DNA from: Natrinema salaciae
GTDB taxonomy: Archaea > Halobacteriota > Halobacteria > Halobacteriales > Natrialbaceae
Assembly: GCF_900110865.1 (NCBI RefSeq)
Contig: NZ_FOFD01000007.1
Span: 186,001 to 250,000 of the forward strand
DNA length: 64,000 nt
Direction: 5' to 3'
The translations under genes were made by a program, and so were the position numbers. The notes below the pieces were generated by a model that saw nothing but the letters and a program-made list of their open reading frames with translations, was not told where the DNA came from and ran no database searches. Below, one piece after another: positions 53,564-62,285 of the stretch (position 1 is the first letter of the stretch; each line of letters opens with the position of its first letter).

Positions 53564-54154
53564 CTAGGCGAGCTCGAGCAGGAGCATCGCCGGCTGCGTC
53601 TCGGGCGGATTACCGAGATCGAGGACGAAGGCGGCGATCACGGCGGCGAGGACGACGATGGACGCGATGTACAACAGGAGCGGGAACAGCGCGGCCACGA
53701 AGGCCTTCCCGGTCGAAATATCGTGGAACGCGGCCAGCCCCCTGATCTGAAGGTACCAGCCGTATAGTGCGGGAATCCAGCCGATAACCGGGAGCCACCA
53801 CAGGCCGCTCCGGATGAGCGTCGGGAAGGCGTACGCCTCGAGCGTCACGGCCACGCCCCTGCCGCCGAACAGGGAGGCGATGATGTGGACGAGCAGGGCC
53901 TCGATAACCCCGAGCACCCAGGAGACGACGGCGAAAAACAACGCAACGACGACGCCGATCACCGCATCCTCGGGCGACGTGATGTTGAAGACCACCATGA
54001 GCGCCGCCAGCGGCACCATAGTGGCGAGAAACGAGAGGAACATGAAGGCGAGCGGATAGCCCGCTCCGTGTGTCTCGTCGTACTCCGAGAAGAACGTTCC
54101 CGGATCCTTGATCATGTATCCGTTTACCCCCTTCCATTGATTCAGCAGACTCAT
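53564..54154 (-). CDS. Yip1 family membrane protein
   Basis: A 196-residue membrane protein with five hydrophobic helices after a cytosolic N terminus (NQWKGVNGYMIKDPGTFFSE). The pattern of helices (AFMFLSFLATMVPLAALMVV, VGVVVALFFAVVSWVLGVIE) and the GW/WWLP segments fit Yip1-domain proteins, whose prokaryotic role is unknown. The ATG at 54154 follows an AT-rich promoter segment at about 54173-54186. Confidence 0.8.
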   Translation of the reverse strand: MSLLNQWKGVNGYMIKDPGTFFSEYDETHGAGYPLAFMFLSFLATMVPLAALMVVFNITSPEDAVIGVVVALFFAVVSWVLGVIEALLVHIIASLFGGRGVAVTLEAYAFPTLIRSGLWWLPVIGWIPALYGWYLQIRGLAAFHDISTGKAFVAALFPLLLYIASIVVLAAVIAAFVLDLGNPPETQPAMLLLELA

Positions 54155-54407
54155 ACAACCAGACTTGGGTAGGATTACAATAATTTAACGGAATCTGTAA
54201 CATCTTGCTCATCGGGTTGTCGAGGGCTGAGCAGCAGTGATTCGAACACAACGGGTTCGAATTGACAATCACCGATACTTGTGTGGTGAGAGATAGGTAT
54301 CTCGAGCCGGGCGGACGGTCCTCGGTCACGGGGCGCTACGCATCGGCCGTCGGTACCGGTAGCGGCGAAAAAACGGACGGCGGAACCCGAGAGCGGCGAA
54401 ATCGAGG

Positions 54408-56333
54408 TTAGTCGTCGCTCGGCGCTGCTGCACTGCCTTCGCTGCTGACGCCCGTTCCCGGACCGAGATCGATCCCGAGTTCGTCGAGTTTCTCGTCGGG
54501 GACGACGCCGTCGACCCAGCCGCGGTAGTCGTAGTACTCCACTTTCATCTCGTCGAGTTCACAGTACTCGCCCTCGCTGGCACCCTGGCCGCGGATGCCG
54601 TCCTCGAGGAAGCGTTCCGGCAGCGAGTCGTCGCTCCCGTCGAAGCCGTTGAGGTTGTTGTAGTAGCGCTCGAGGTTGTAGACCCGCTCGCCGGCCTCGA
54701 GGAGTTCCTCCTCGCTGACGTCGCGGCCGGTCATTCCGTTGTACTGCAGGACGTACTCCTCGATGCCCTCCGCGAAGGCGTTGAACTTGCAGATGTCGAA
54801 CGAGTCGCTGATGGCGTGGAGGTCCTGGAACTGGGCGGTGAGTTCGCCCTTCCCCTCGTACTCGTAGGGGTCCACCTTCTCGGGGACTCCCAGGATCTCC
54901 GCTGCGGGGGTGTAGCCCCGCAGGTGGCAGGCCCCGCGGTTCGAGGTGGCGTAGCCGATTCCCATCCCCTTCATACAGCGGGGGTCGTAGGCGGCGATCG
55001 TCTGGCCTTTGACCGCCAGCGAGTTCTCGTGGGCGTCCTTCCGGTCGGCGACCCGACGCGGCCCTTCGGCCAGCAGATCGGCGAACTCGTCCTCGCGGCG
55101 GGCGATCCGCTCGATCATGTCGATCATCGTCTCGGTGTCGCCCCACTCGAGTTCGCCGACGCCCTCGAGTTTGCCCTCCTCGGTCATCTCCATGGCCATC
55201 GCCATCATGTTGCCCGCGTCGATAGTGTCGACGCCCATGTCGTTACAGCGGTCGAGCATGAGCGCGATCTTGTCGCGGTCGGTGTGGCCGGAGTTGGGGC
55301 CGAGAGCGTAGGCCGATTCGTACTCGTAGGATTCGGTGCGGACGTTCATCTCCTCGCCCTTGTGCATCGCCGTCACCTCGACTTCCTTCTTGCAGGCGAC
55401 GGGACAGGAGTGACAGGTGGGTTCGTCGACGAGGATGTTCTCGCGGACGTTCTCGCCGGAGACCCGCTCGGCGTCGATGTCGACGCCCTCGGCGTCGCGC
55501 ATGCTTTCCGTCGACGTGTATCGGCCGTTCTTCGTCGGGAGCCCGTCCATCTCCTCGCCGATGTTCATCAGGACGTTCGTCCCGTACATCGAGAGGCCGC
55601 CCTCGTTGGGCGCGGTGACCTCCGACTCCTGGATGGCCTGCATCGCCTGCTGGTGGCCCTCCTTGAACGTCTCCGGGTCGGCCGGTTGGGGCATCCGCGT
55701 GGTGGATTTGACGACGACGGCCTTGAGGTTCTTCGAACCCATCACACAGCCCGTGCCGCCGCGGCCCGAGGCCCGATCGTCCTCGTTCATGATGGAGGCG
55801 TACTTGACCTCGTTTTCGCCGCCGGGGCCGATCCCCATGATGCTCAGGTTCTTTCCGTAGGAGCCCTCGACTTCCTCCTCGATGGCGTCCCGCGTCTCGT
55901 GGAAGCCGTTCCCCCAGAGGTGGGACGCGTCTCGGAGTTCGACCTCGCCGTCCTCCACCAAGGCGTACACCGGTTCGTCGGCCTCGCCCTCGAAGCACAG
56001 GCCGTCGAAGCCGGCCCACTTGAGTCGAGCGCCGGACCAGCCGCCGTGGTGGCTGTCGGTGACGGTACCGGTCAGCGGCGATTTCGTACAGACGGCGATC
56101 CGGCCGCTCATCGTGACCTGCGTGCCCGACAGCGGGCCGTTCATAAACGCCAGCAGATTGTCTGGTCCGAGCGGATCGACGTCCGGCCCCTGTTCGAAAA
56201 CGTACTTTACCCCGAGCCCCCGCGCACCGATATACTTCTTCGCGTCCTCGTCGTCGATCGACTCGTACGCGACCTCCCCGTCCGAGAGATCGATGCGGGC
56301 GACCCTGTCTTGAAATCCGCCGAGTTCAGTCAT
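54408..56333 (-). CDS. aor: Aldehyde ferredoxin oxidoreductase (tungsten enzyme)
   Basis: A 641-residue enzyme of the AOR family: oxidises aldehydes to carboxylates with a tungstopterin and a 4Fe-4S cluster, electrons going to ferredoxin. The N-terminal domain contains the pterin-binding region (ARGLGVKYVFEQGPDVDPLG, FMNGPLSGTQVTMSGR). The cluster motif CHSCPVAC lies near residue 308, with a distal Cys in SDSFDICKFN near 514. The tail after residue 615 is acidic and disordered. It stands alone; ferredoxin and tungstate transporter genes are not adjacent, though SAMP/MoaD-like genes elsewhere in the window could serve cofactor synthesis. Confidence 0.93.
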   Translation of the reverse strand: MTELGGFQDRVARIDLSDGEVAYESIDDEDAKKYIGARGLGVKYVFEQGPDVDPLGPDNLLAFMNGPLSGTQVTMSGRIAVCTKSPLTGTVTDSHHGGWSGARLKWAGFDGLCFEGEADEPVYALVEDGEVELRDASHLWGNGFHETRDAIEEEVEGSYGKNLSIMGIGPGGENEVKYASIMNEDDRASGRGGTGCVMGSKNLKAVVVKSTTRMPQPADPETFKEGHQQAMQAIQESEVTAPNEGGLSMYGTNVLMNIGEEMDGLPTKNGRYTSTESMRDAEGVDIDAERVSGENVRENILVDEPTCHSCPVACKKEVEVTAMHKGEEMNVRTESYEYESAYALGPNSGHTDRDKIALMLDRCNDMGVDTIDAGNMMAMAMEMTEEGKLEGVGELEWGDTETMIDMIERIARREDEFADLLAEGPRRVADRKDAHENSLAVKGQTIAAYDPRCMKGMGIGYATSNRGACHLRGYTPAAEILGVPEKVDPYEYEGKGELTAQFQDLHAISDSFDICKFNAFAEGIEEYVLQYNGMTGRDVSEEELLEAGERVYNLERYYNNLNGFDGSDDSLPERFLEDGIRGQGASEGEYCELDEMKVEYYDYRGWVDGVVPDEKLDELGIDLGPGTGVSSEGSAAAPSDD

Positions 56334-56558
56334 GGTAAACGCTCCGTGTTATCTACGACCTCCATCGTGTTAGGCGTTCCCAGACAGATGTAACCAAAGT
56401 CGGTTACAGCAGATCGAGCAGAACCGCCCGATCGATCGGTCGACAGCGACGATGGTAATTCGGTTCGGAGGGTCGCGCAGTCCGGCACGAGCCGCGGAAA
56501 CGTAACCACCCGCAATCACACTGATCTGTCGATACGTTCGGAGCCGTCCTCCGCGAGG

Positions 56559-56747
56559 CTACAGGAGGAGCGCGACCACCGCGAGGATGATGAAGATCAG
56601 GACGAAGATCCGCGCGATCTCCATCGAGACTCCGGCGACGCCGCGGGCACCGACGGCGGCGGCGACGATCGCGAGGATGAAGAAAATTACCGCCCAGTAC
56701 AGGAATCCGCCGCCGCCCATCTGAAGCGGCGTTGCGAGCGTGAGCAT
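56559..56747 (-). CDS. DUF1328-like small membrane protein
   Basis: A 62-residue protein of two membrane helices with the DUF1328-type sequence (FLYWAVIFFILAIVAAAVGA, GVAGVSMEIARIFVLIFIIL). Small stress-related membrane proteins of bacteria share this. The ATG at 56747 is preferred to the upstream one at 56774, because an ATTTAT box at about 56771-56778 lies 26 bp before it. Confidence 0.8.
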   Translation of the reverse strand: MLTLATPLQMGGGGFLYWAVIFFILAIVAAAVGARGVAGVSMEIARIFVLIFIILAVVALLL

Positions 56748-56857
56748 AGCACCCACTCCCACAACGGCCCACATAAATATCAGCGACCGTCCGCGCCCGT
56801 TCTGGTGGCTAAGCCCGGGCTACAGGTCCCGTCCCGAGACTGTCACCGGAAGGGGAA

Positions 56858-58756
56858 CTAGGCGTCCCCGAAGAACGCTCGACACAGTTTCGCCTCGGCC
56901 GTCCGCAGGTGCTCGTGGAAGGTCGGCCGCGAGACGCCCATCGACTGGGCGAGTTCCTCACCGGTCGTCGGCCGCGGCCACTCGAAGTAACCACCGAGGT
57001 AGGCCCGCTGTAACGCACCGAACTGGCGGTCCGTCAGCGCCTCCTCGAGTCGGGCGGCGAACTCCTGGCGGGTCTCGGCGTCGCGGTCCCGCTGCTGGAA
57101 CGAGACGACGTCGGTCCCGGCGTAGCGGTCTTCGACGGCCTCGACGATCGAGCGGACGTTTGCCGACCGGGGTATCTCGAGGGTCACGCGCGCTCGACCG
57201 TCCTCGGTCTCGACGGCTTCCGTGCGGACACCGCGTTCGGAGAGCCAGGCGACGAGGTCGTCGGACCCGGTGAGTTCGATCAGGCACTCCTCGTCGCGCT
57301 CGACGACGACGCGACAGTCGACGTCGGACAGTTCCTCGGCGGCGGCGAGGAGTTCGTCGGCGTCCGCCCCGGTGACGGTAAACAGCGACGCCGTCTCGTC
57401 GTCGGTTCGGTGGACCGATCGACGATACTCGAGTCGACAGTCGGCCGCCGCGGAGAGGGCGACGGGTGCGAAGACCTGGTCGGTCAGCTCGAGTTCGACG
57501 GCGACGACGGCGTCGGTCGCAAGCATACGACTGGTTTCGCGGGCGTTGACCCCGCTCGCGACCGCGCGTGCGAGCGCGGAGAGGATAACCGTCTCGCGGT
57601 CGTCGACGGTGCGGTCCGTCCGGACCGTCAGCACGCCGTACTCGATGTCGTTGTACGACAGCGGAAACGCGGCGCGGGTCGTCCCGTCGACGGTCTCGAC
57701 GGCGGGGTCGTTCGTCGCGAGCGTTTCGGCGGCGGGATGGTCGTCGTCGATCGCGATGGTATCCCGCTCCGGGTCGACGCCCGCGCTCGAGCGGACGTCG
57801 ATCGTCCCCGTCGCGGGATTCCGTTCGCCGATCCAGGCGCCCTCGTAGGCGTCCTCGTCGGCGACCCGCGAGCAAACTTCGGCCTCGAGCTCCGTGCGGT
57901 CGGTCGAGCCAGCGACGACGGCCGTGACGTCCTGGATCAGTCCCTCGACGCGGTCGAGGATGTACTCGAGTTCCGCGGTCCGCCGCTCGAGTGCGAGTTC
58001 GGCCTCCTTGCGCGCGGTGATGTCGTTCTGGAAGCCGACGTAGTTGGTCACGCGGCCGTTCTCGTCCCGAACCGGGGCGATCGTCACCTCGTTCCAGAAC
58101 TCGGTGCCGTCCTTGCGGTAGTTTTTCAGTTCGACGGTGACCGGTCGGTCGGCGTCGATCGCCGCCGCCATCTCGGCGATCGCGTCCGGGTCCGACTCCT
58201 CGCCCTGCAGGAACCGACAGTTCCGACCGACGACGTCGTCGAATTCGTACCCGGTGATCGCCTCGTACGCCTCGTTGACGTAGACGAGCGGATTGTCCTC
58301 GCGGTCGGGGTCGGAGATCGTGACCCCGACGGGTGCTTCCTCGAGCGCGCGGTCTTTGACCAGCCGGTCGCTCTCATCTGCCGGGGTGCCGTCGGTGTCC
58401 GCGGCCGCGACGTCGGTTCCGCGACCGGCGTCGTCGCCGTCGAACGTAATCGTCGCACCGTCGGCCCCGCGGTGAACGCGGGCACTGCCCGGCTCACCCG
58501 CGACGTCGATCCGCCGGGCGGTGCCGACCGTCGTCTCGTCGATCGCGGCTGCGAGCCGATCCCAGTACGCGTCGAGTGCCGACGCCGGATCGCGCTCACC
58601 GTCGCCGAGTTCGAACGTCTCCCGGGCGGCCGCGTTCGCGTACGTTATCGTTCCGTCCGCGACGGCCACGACCGGATCGACCACGTGCTCGAGCGCACGG
58701 GCCGCCCCTGTCGCGTCGTCGACGGTGCCACCGCGGTCCGCGTCGACATCGGTCAT
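56858..58756 (-). CDS. bat: LOV/PAS-GAF-HTH regulator (Bat-type)
   Basis: A 632-residue transcriptional regulator with the architecture of bacterio-opsin activator Bat. A degenerate PAS lies at about 20-80. Residues 135-260 form a LOV-type PAS domain with the complete flavin signature: Cys180 in GRNCRFLQG, NYRKDGTEFWNEVTIAPV and TNYVGFQNDIT. A GAF domain follows (about 285-425), then a Bat sensor region and a C-terminal HTH (LTDRQFGALQRAYLGGYFEW, VSRPTFHEHLRTAEAKL). LOV domains form a light-induced Cys-flavin adduct, so blue-light sensing is likely. The TATA-like box near 58780-58788 supports the ATG at 58756. No opsin gene is in the window. Confidence 0.88.
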   Translation of the reverse strand: MTDVDADRGGTVDDATGAARALEHVVDPVVAVADGTITYANAAARETFELGDGERDPASALDAYWDRLAAAIDETTVGTARRIDVAGEPGSARVHRGADGATITFDGDDAGRGTDVAAADTDGTPADESDRLVKDRALEEAPVGVTISDPDREDNPLVYVNEAYEAITGYEFDDVVGRNCRFLQGEESDPDAIAEMAAAIDADRPVTVELKNYRKDGTEFWNEVTIAPVRDENGRVTNYVGFQNDITARKEAELALERRTAELEYILDRVEGLIQDVTAVVAGSTDRTELEAEVCSRVADEDAYEGAWIGERNPATGTIDVRSSAGVDPERDTIAIDDDHPAAETLATNDPAVETVDGTTRAAFPLSYNDIEYGVLTVRTDRTVDDRETVILSALARAVASGVNARETSRMLATDAVVAVELELTDQVFAPVALSAAADCRLEYRRSVHRTDDETASLFTVTGADADELLAAAEELSDVDCRVVVERDEECLIELTGSDDLVAWLSERGVRTEAVETEDGRARVTLEIPRSANVRSIVEAVEDRYAGTDVVSFQQRDRDAETRQEFAARLEEALTDRQFGALQRAYLGGYFEWPRPTTGEELAQSMGVSRPTFHEHLRTAEAKLCRAFFGDA

Positions 58757-58863
58757 GAGTTACCCTACGACGGGACGCCTAAGAACCGTTATGATCGGGA
58801 GACGATTCAGCCGGCGGACGAGTGGGCTAGAATGATATACGTTAACACTGCGTATGGACACGT

Positions 58864-59055
58864 ATGCCAGTACACCGATCACCGTTCGAGCGGCTCCGGG
58901 AGAAGTTCGACGAGTCGGAACTGCGCTGTCCGGCGTGTGGCTACGTCGACACCGAGGGCGGCTGGCGCGTCACCACCTCGGGCGGGCGAGTCCGCTACCA
59001 GTTCGTCTGTCCGACCTGCGACGCCGTCGAGACCAGAGAGCTCCGGCTCGACTGA
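58864..59055 (+). CDS. HVO_0649-like zinc-finger protein
   Basis: A 63-residue protein with two CxxC pairs (RCPACGYVD and VCPTCDAV) 29 residues apart and the pattern WRVTTSGGRVRYQFVC between them, as in the HVO_0649 family of haloarchaeal zinc-finger microproteins. A TATA-like ATATACG element at about 58834-58841 lies 26 bp before the ATG, giving a leaderless mRNA. It is divergent from the LOV regulator. Confidence 0.8.
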   Translation: MPVHRSPFERLREKFDESELRCPACGYVDTEGGWRVTTSGGRVRYQFVCPTCDAVETRELRLD

Positions 59056-59498
59056 TTGCTCGCGCGGATTCGGTCGCGGGCGTTCGCGATACCACCGTCA
59101 CGGACGGCACGATCGGCCGACTCGAGCGGACGGCGTTCGGTGCCGGTCGCCGCAAGCGGCGACCGGCGTCCACTCTCACAGCGCCGCCGCCGGTGAGAGT
59201 CCCGTTTCGTCGCGGAAATCAACGATTTTCGACGCCGGTGGCCGGTAACGCCTCGCTGTGGCGGCCGGGTCGGCTATCGATACCGGTTCGACACGGTCGC
59301 ACTGCCGGGACGTACCCAGCGATCGCGACGATCCATCCTGGCGATATCGGCTCGGAGCACGGTCCGAACGCGGCGCAGAACGGCAGTCGTGACTCCGTCG
59401 TAAATGGTCGACGGCACGTTCACAACAGGGGTTTTCTCCGACACAATCTCGTAACAGTCGGCCCGTTTTAGCTCGGCGACGGTCCTACGTCGGCCCGT
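59056..59498. other. Intergenic stretch with two stem-loops
   Basis: No gene is supported. Two adjacent inverted repeats occur: a 12-bp perfect stem at 59142-59167 (GCCGGTCGCCGC, AA, GCGGCGACCGGC) and an 8-bp stem at 59172-59200 (ACTCTCAC and GTGAGAGT, 13-base loop). A TATA-like GTTTTAG at about 59463-59469 belongs to the following gene. Confidence 0.5.
59142..59200. repeat. Tandem inverted repeats (possible structured RNA or terminator)
   Basis: A perfect 12-bp stem with a 2-base loop is followed four bases later by a perfect 8-bp stem with a 13-base loop. They lie about 90 bp after the zinc-finger gene stop. No T run follows, so an ordinary terminator is not clear. Confidence 0.5.
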
Positions 59499-60611
59499 AT
59501 GGTTTCACGACCGCGAACGATCGGTGTCGCGTTCGTCGCGCTGTTGGTCGTGCTGTCGGGGGGTCCCGCCCTCGTCGGCGGAGCGACAACGGACGCGGAC
59601 GCGAACGGCGACGCCGGAGACATGGGCGACACGAGCGCAACGCTGAAGAACGTACAGGTCGGTACACTCGAGCTCGAGAACCTCACGGTTCAGAACGCGA
59701 CGATCGAGGAACTCACCGTCCAGCAACTGGACGTACAGGACAACCAAGAACTCCAAGAACAACTGAACGAGAGCGACGGGAATCAGTCCGTGGGCAATCA
59801 GTCCTCGGACGAGGTGATGATCACGAACGTCGTCTTCGAATCGCTCGCGCTCCAGAACGTCTCGATCGACGACCTCGGCGAGGAAACGAACGAGACGAAC
59901 GCGACCGACGGTCTGGACGCGACCGAGGCAAACGAGACGAACGAGACGAACGCGACCGGTATGGAGAGCGCCGACGGGAACGAGTCGGGTCTGCAAGGAG
60001 TGATCGACGAGGACGCGGACGAGGTGCAGATCCAGAACCTGACTATCGAGTCGATGAACGTCGATCGAATGGCGATCAACGACCTGACCGTCGAGGAGGA
60101 TCGAGGCGGAATCCTCTCGGGCATCTCCGACTTCGTCGGCGGGCTGTTCGGCGGCGGAGACGGCGGGAACCAATCGAACGCCACGAACGCCAGCACCCAG
60201 CAGATCGACGATCTGACCATCGAGGAGTTCAACCTCAGCGAACTCACCTTCGAGTCGATGACCGTCGGGTCCCTCGAGGCCGGAGCCGAGGGTACGGCTG
60301 GCAACGAGACGACCGACAACGAAACGACTGCCAACGAGACGGCCGATAACGAGACGACCGCCGGCAACGTCAGCGAGATGGGCACGGGCGAGACGGTCTC
60401 GTCGGCCTCCGCGGGATCGATGGTCGTCGAGAACAGTTCCGCACAGAGCCTCACTCTCGGCGAAACGGAGGGACTGGAAGAATCGCTGCAACAGCCGTCG
60501 GCGAACGAAACGACGAACGAGACGGGCGGAATGAACGAGACGAACGAAACGAACGAGACGAACCAGACGGGTGTCGCAAACGAAACGAACGAGACGAACG
60601 AAACGGGATAG
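59499..60611 (+). CDS. Secreted protein rich in NET glycosylation sequons
   Basis: A 370-residue exported protein. It has a signal peptide (RPRTIGVAFVALLVVLSGGP, cleavage near residue 28) and then repeats of short strands of the type VQVGTLELENLTVQNATIEE, alternating with acidic stretches. More than twenty N-x-S/T sequons are present, mostly NET or NAT; the C terminus is almost only NETNET units and ends NETNETG without an anchor. The repeated LENLTVQNATIEELTV, FESLALQNVSIDDL and IQNLTIESMNVDRM elements suggest a pentapeptide- or beta-helix-like stack. Secretion and heavy N-glycosylation are inferred. A gene with the same NET motif lies at 63188-63484. Confidence 0.8.
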   Translation: MVSRPRTIGVAFVALLVVLSGGPALVGGATTDADANGDAGDMGDTSATLKNVQVGTLELENLTVQNATIEELTVQQLDVQDNQELQEQLNESDGNQSVGNQSSDEVMITNVVFESLALQNVSIDDLGEETNETNATDGLDATEANETNETNATGMESADGNESGLQGVIDEDADEVQIQNLTIESMNVDRMAINDLTVEEDRGGILSGISDFVGGLFGGGDGGNQSNATNASTQQIDDLTIEEFNLSELTFESMTVGSLEAGAEGTAGNETTDNETTANETADNETTAGNVSEMGTGETVSSASAGSMVVENSSAQSLTLGETEGLEESLQQPSANETTNETGGMNETNETNETNQTGVANETNETNETG

Positions 60612-60677
60612 CGAGGGAGCGATCCGAGCAACACCGCGTGACCGCTCGCGATCGACGATCGGATCGCCGTCGCGACG

Positions 60678-61247
60678 CTATTTTTCTGTCGACCCTCGGC
60701 GATCACCGAACAGCCGGTAGTACGAGATCGCGAGGACCGTCCGGCCGTCGCGGATCTCGCCGTCGGCAACCGCGTCGGTCACCTCCTCGAGCGAGCGTTC
60801 TCGGACCCGAATGCTCTCGTTGTGATCGAGTCGCTGTTCGGCGGTCGGCCGGCAGCCCCGAGCGACGAAGAAGTGCAAGACGGCGTCCGCGATCCCGTTG
60901 GCCGGCTCGACGGTCACCAGCGGTTCGAGGGTCTCGGCCTCGTAGCCGGTTTCCTCGGCGAGTTCCCGGCGTGCCGATACCTCGAGATCGGCGTCCTCGG
61001 GTTCGGTACCGCCGACGGGAAGCCCGCGGCTGATCCGCGAGACGGCCTGTCGCCACTCCTCGATACAGACGACGTCGCCGTCGGGCGTGAACGGCAGGAC
61101 ACAGACGCTCGCGGGTTCCGACAGGTAGTCGAACTCGGTCTCGGCCCCGTCGGGCAGTCGAACGGACTCGTTAACGATGTCGAACCCCGGACAGGAGTAG
61201 GCTACCCGTCGCTCGCGCGTCTCCCAGGCGAGTGGATCGGTCGGCAT
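60678..61247 (-). CDS. NUDIX hydrolase (ADP-ribose pyrophosphatase-like)
   Basis: A 189-residue hydrolase of nucleoside diphosphates linked to another moiety. The Nudix box reads GGTEPEDADLEVSARRELAE followed by ETGY, keeping the RE...EE core; the Gly-rich start is slightly altered. VTVEPANGIADAVLHFFVAR follows, as in ADP-ribose pyrophosphatases. The ATG at 61247 is preferred over 61274 because a GTTTTTG element lies about 26 bp upstream. It is convergent with the NET-rich protein gene. Confidence 0.87.
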   Translation of the reverse strand: MPTDPLAWETRERRVAYSCPGFDIVNESVRLPDGAETEFDYLSEPASVCVLPFTPDGDVVCIEEWRQAVSRISRGLPVGGTEPEDADLEVSARRELAEETGYEAETLEPLVTVEPANGIADAVLHFFVARGCRPTAEQRLDHNESIRVRERSLEEVTDAVADGEIRDGRTVLAISYYRLFGDRRGSTEK

Positions 61248-61444
61248 AGCCGTCGCTACGGCGGTGACTGTCAAAAACGCGGCGTCACGCGTGCGACCTC
61301 GAGTGCGGTCGGTCGGATCGGCCCGGCGTCGTTTGCTCGGACTCGAGCACGGTCATACGCGCCCCGTTCCGGTTCGGTCGTAGTCCGTACCCGCTCTATA
61401 ACAAAGCCACAGAGCGGTGAACGTCGTCACTCAGAGGGTGATCC

Positions 61445-61720
61445 ATGGACCAGCTAACTGGCTTCCAACGCGACCTGTTGTACGTGATCGCAGGGAAAGA
61501 CCGGCCGTCCGGGCAGGAGATTCTCGACGACATCAATAGCTACATCGATCAACCGGTCACGCACGGCCGATTGTATCCGAACCTCGATACGCTCGTCGAG
61601 AAGGAGCTCGTCGAAAAAGGCGAACTCGACCGACGGACGAACTACTACGCGCTGACGCCGAAGGGCCGACGCGCGTTGCAGCGACGCCAGGAGTGGGTCG
61701 ACCAGTACGTCGACGTCTGA
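61445..61720 (+). CDS. PadR family transcriptional regulator
   Basis: A 91-residue winged-helix regulator, LTGFQRDLLYVIAGKDRPSG, then GRLYPNLDTLVEKELVEKGE and NYYALTPKGRRALQRRQEW, the standard PadR HTH without a long C-terminal dimerisation helix. PadR proteins usually repress a neighbouring transporter or detoxification gene, but none is adjacent. A TATA-like CTATAAC at about 61395-61401 gives a leader of some 20 nt. ATG at 61445. Confidence 0.9.
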   Translation: MDQLTGFQRDLLYVIAGKDRPSGQEILDDINSYIDQPVTHGRLYPNLDTLVEKELVEKGELDRRTNYYALTPKGRRALQRRQEWVDQYVDV

Positions 61721-61814
61721 CTCCCGGCCTCTGCTTTGCGACCGCTTTCGACCGTGACCGATAGCGCCCCGCCTCGCATCGGTGACCCGCCGGAGCCGCA
61801 GTCCTCAGGCCCTT

Positions 61815-62072
61815 TCAGCGAGCGTCGTCGAGATCGACGACCGTCTCCAGATCCGCCGTCAGCCAGCTGTTCAGTTTCTCTTCGGTGGTGCCGTCGTGAG
61901 GGACGAGCGTACACCGGTCACTGGCGGACCGGTAGCGGACGACGATGGCATCGAACAGTACCGCACCCGCGGTCTCGCTCTCGTCGGTGTCGGCCGCGTA
62001 CTCGTGAGTAGTTCCCTCGTCGCTCCCGTGGGCAGAGCCGTCCATGGTAGTTCTGGCGACCGCCGTCGCCAC
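61815..62072 (-). CDS. DUF7511-like haloarchaeal protein
   Basis: An 85-residue acidic protein whose C-terminal half (LFDAIVVRYRSASDRCTLVP, then EEKLNSWLTADLETVVDLDD) matches the DUF7511 family as I recall it. The GTG at 62072 is used because a GTTTTGT box at about 62094-62100 lies 26 bp upstream. An ATG at 62045 would give a 76-residue product. No known function; the single gene lies between a PadR regulator and a duplicated-domain protein. Confidence 0.65.
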   Translation of the reverse strand: MATAVARTTMDGSAHGSDEGTTHEYAADTDESETAGAVLFDAIVVRYRSASDRCTLVPHDGTTEEKLNSWLTADLETVVDLDDAR

Positions 62073-62285
62073 CGTATCGTAGGCGCAGACGGTACAAAAC
62101 GGCTACTAATTCCGGTATAGAGCGTTTGGGTCCGCTCGGTATCGCTCCGCATCGCCTCGAGAAGTCGATTCGCGGTCCAACGCACGCTCCGCCGCCACCG
62201 CGTCCGTGTGTACGGACCGCTGGACGGCAGAAGGGACACCGTACTCGGCGTTCGATGCCACGAGGCGCGATCGTGCGGATTCGCT

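Noticed and set aside
54155-54407. Possible small gene in the gap before the aldehyde oxidoreductase gene
   Set aside because: The gap holds an AT-rich promoter and no frame with a start and coding-like composition.
57410-59248. 612-residue plus-strand frame over the LOV regulator
   Set aside because: It is the antisense of a strongly supported gene and is rich in Arg, Val and Asp, typical of shadow frames at high GC.
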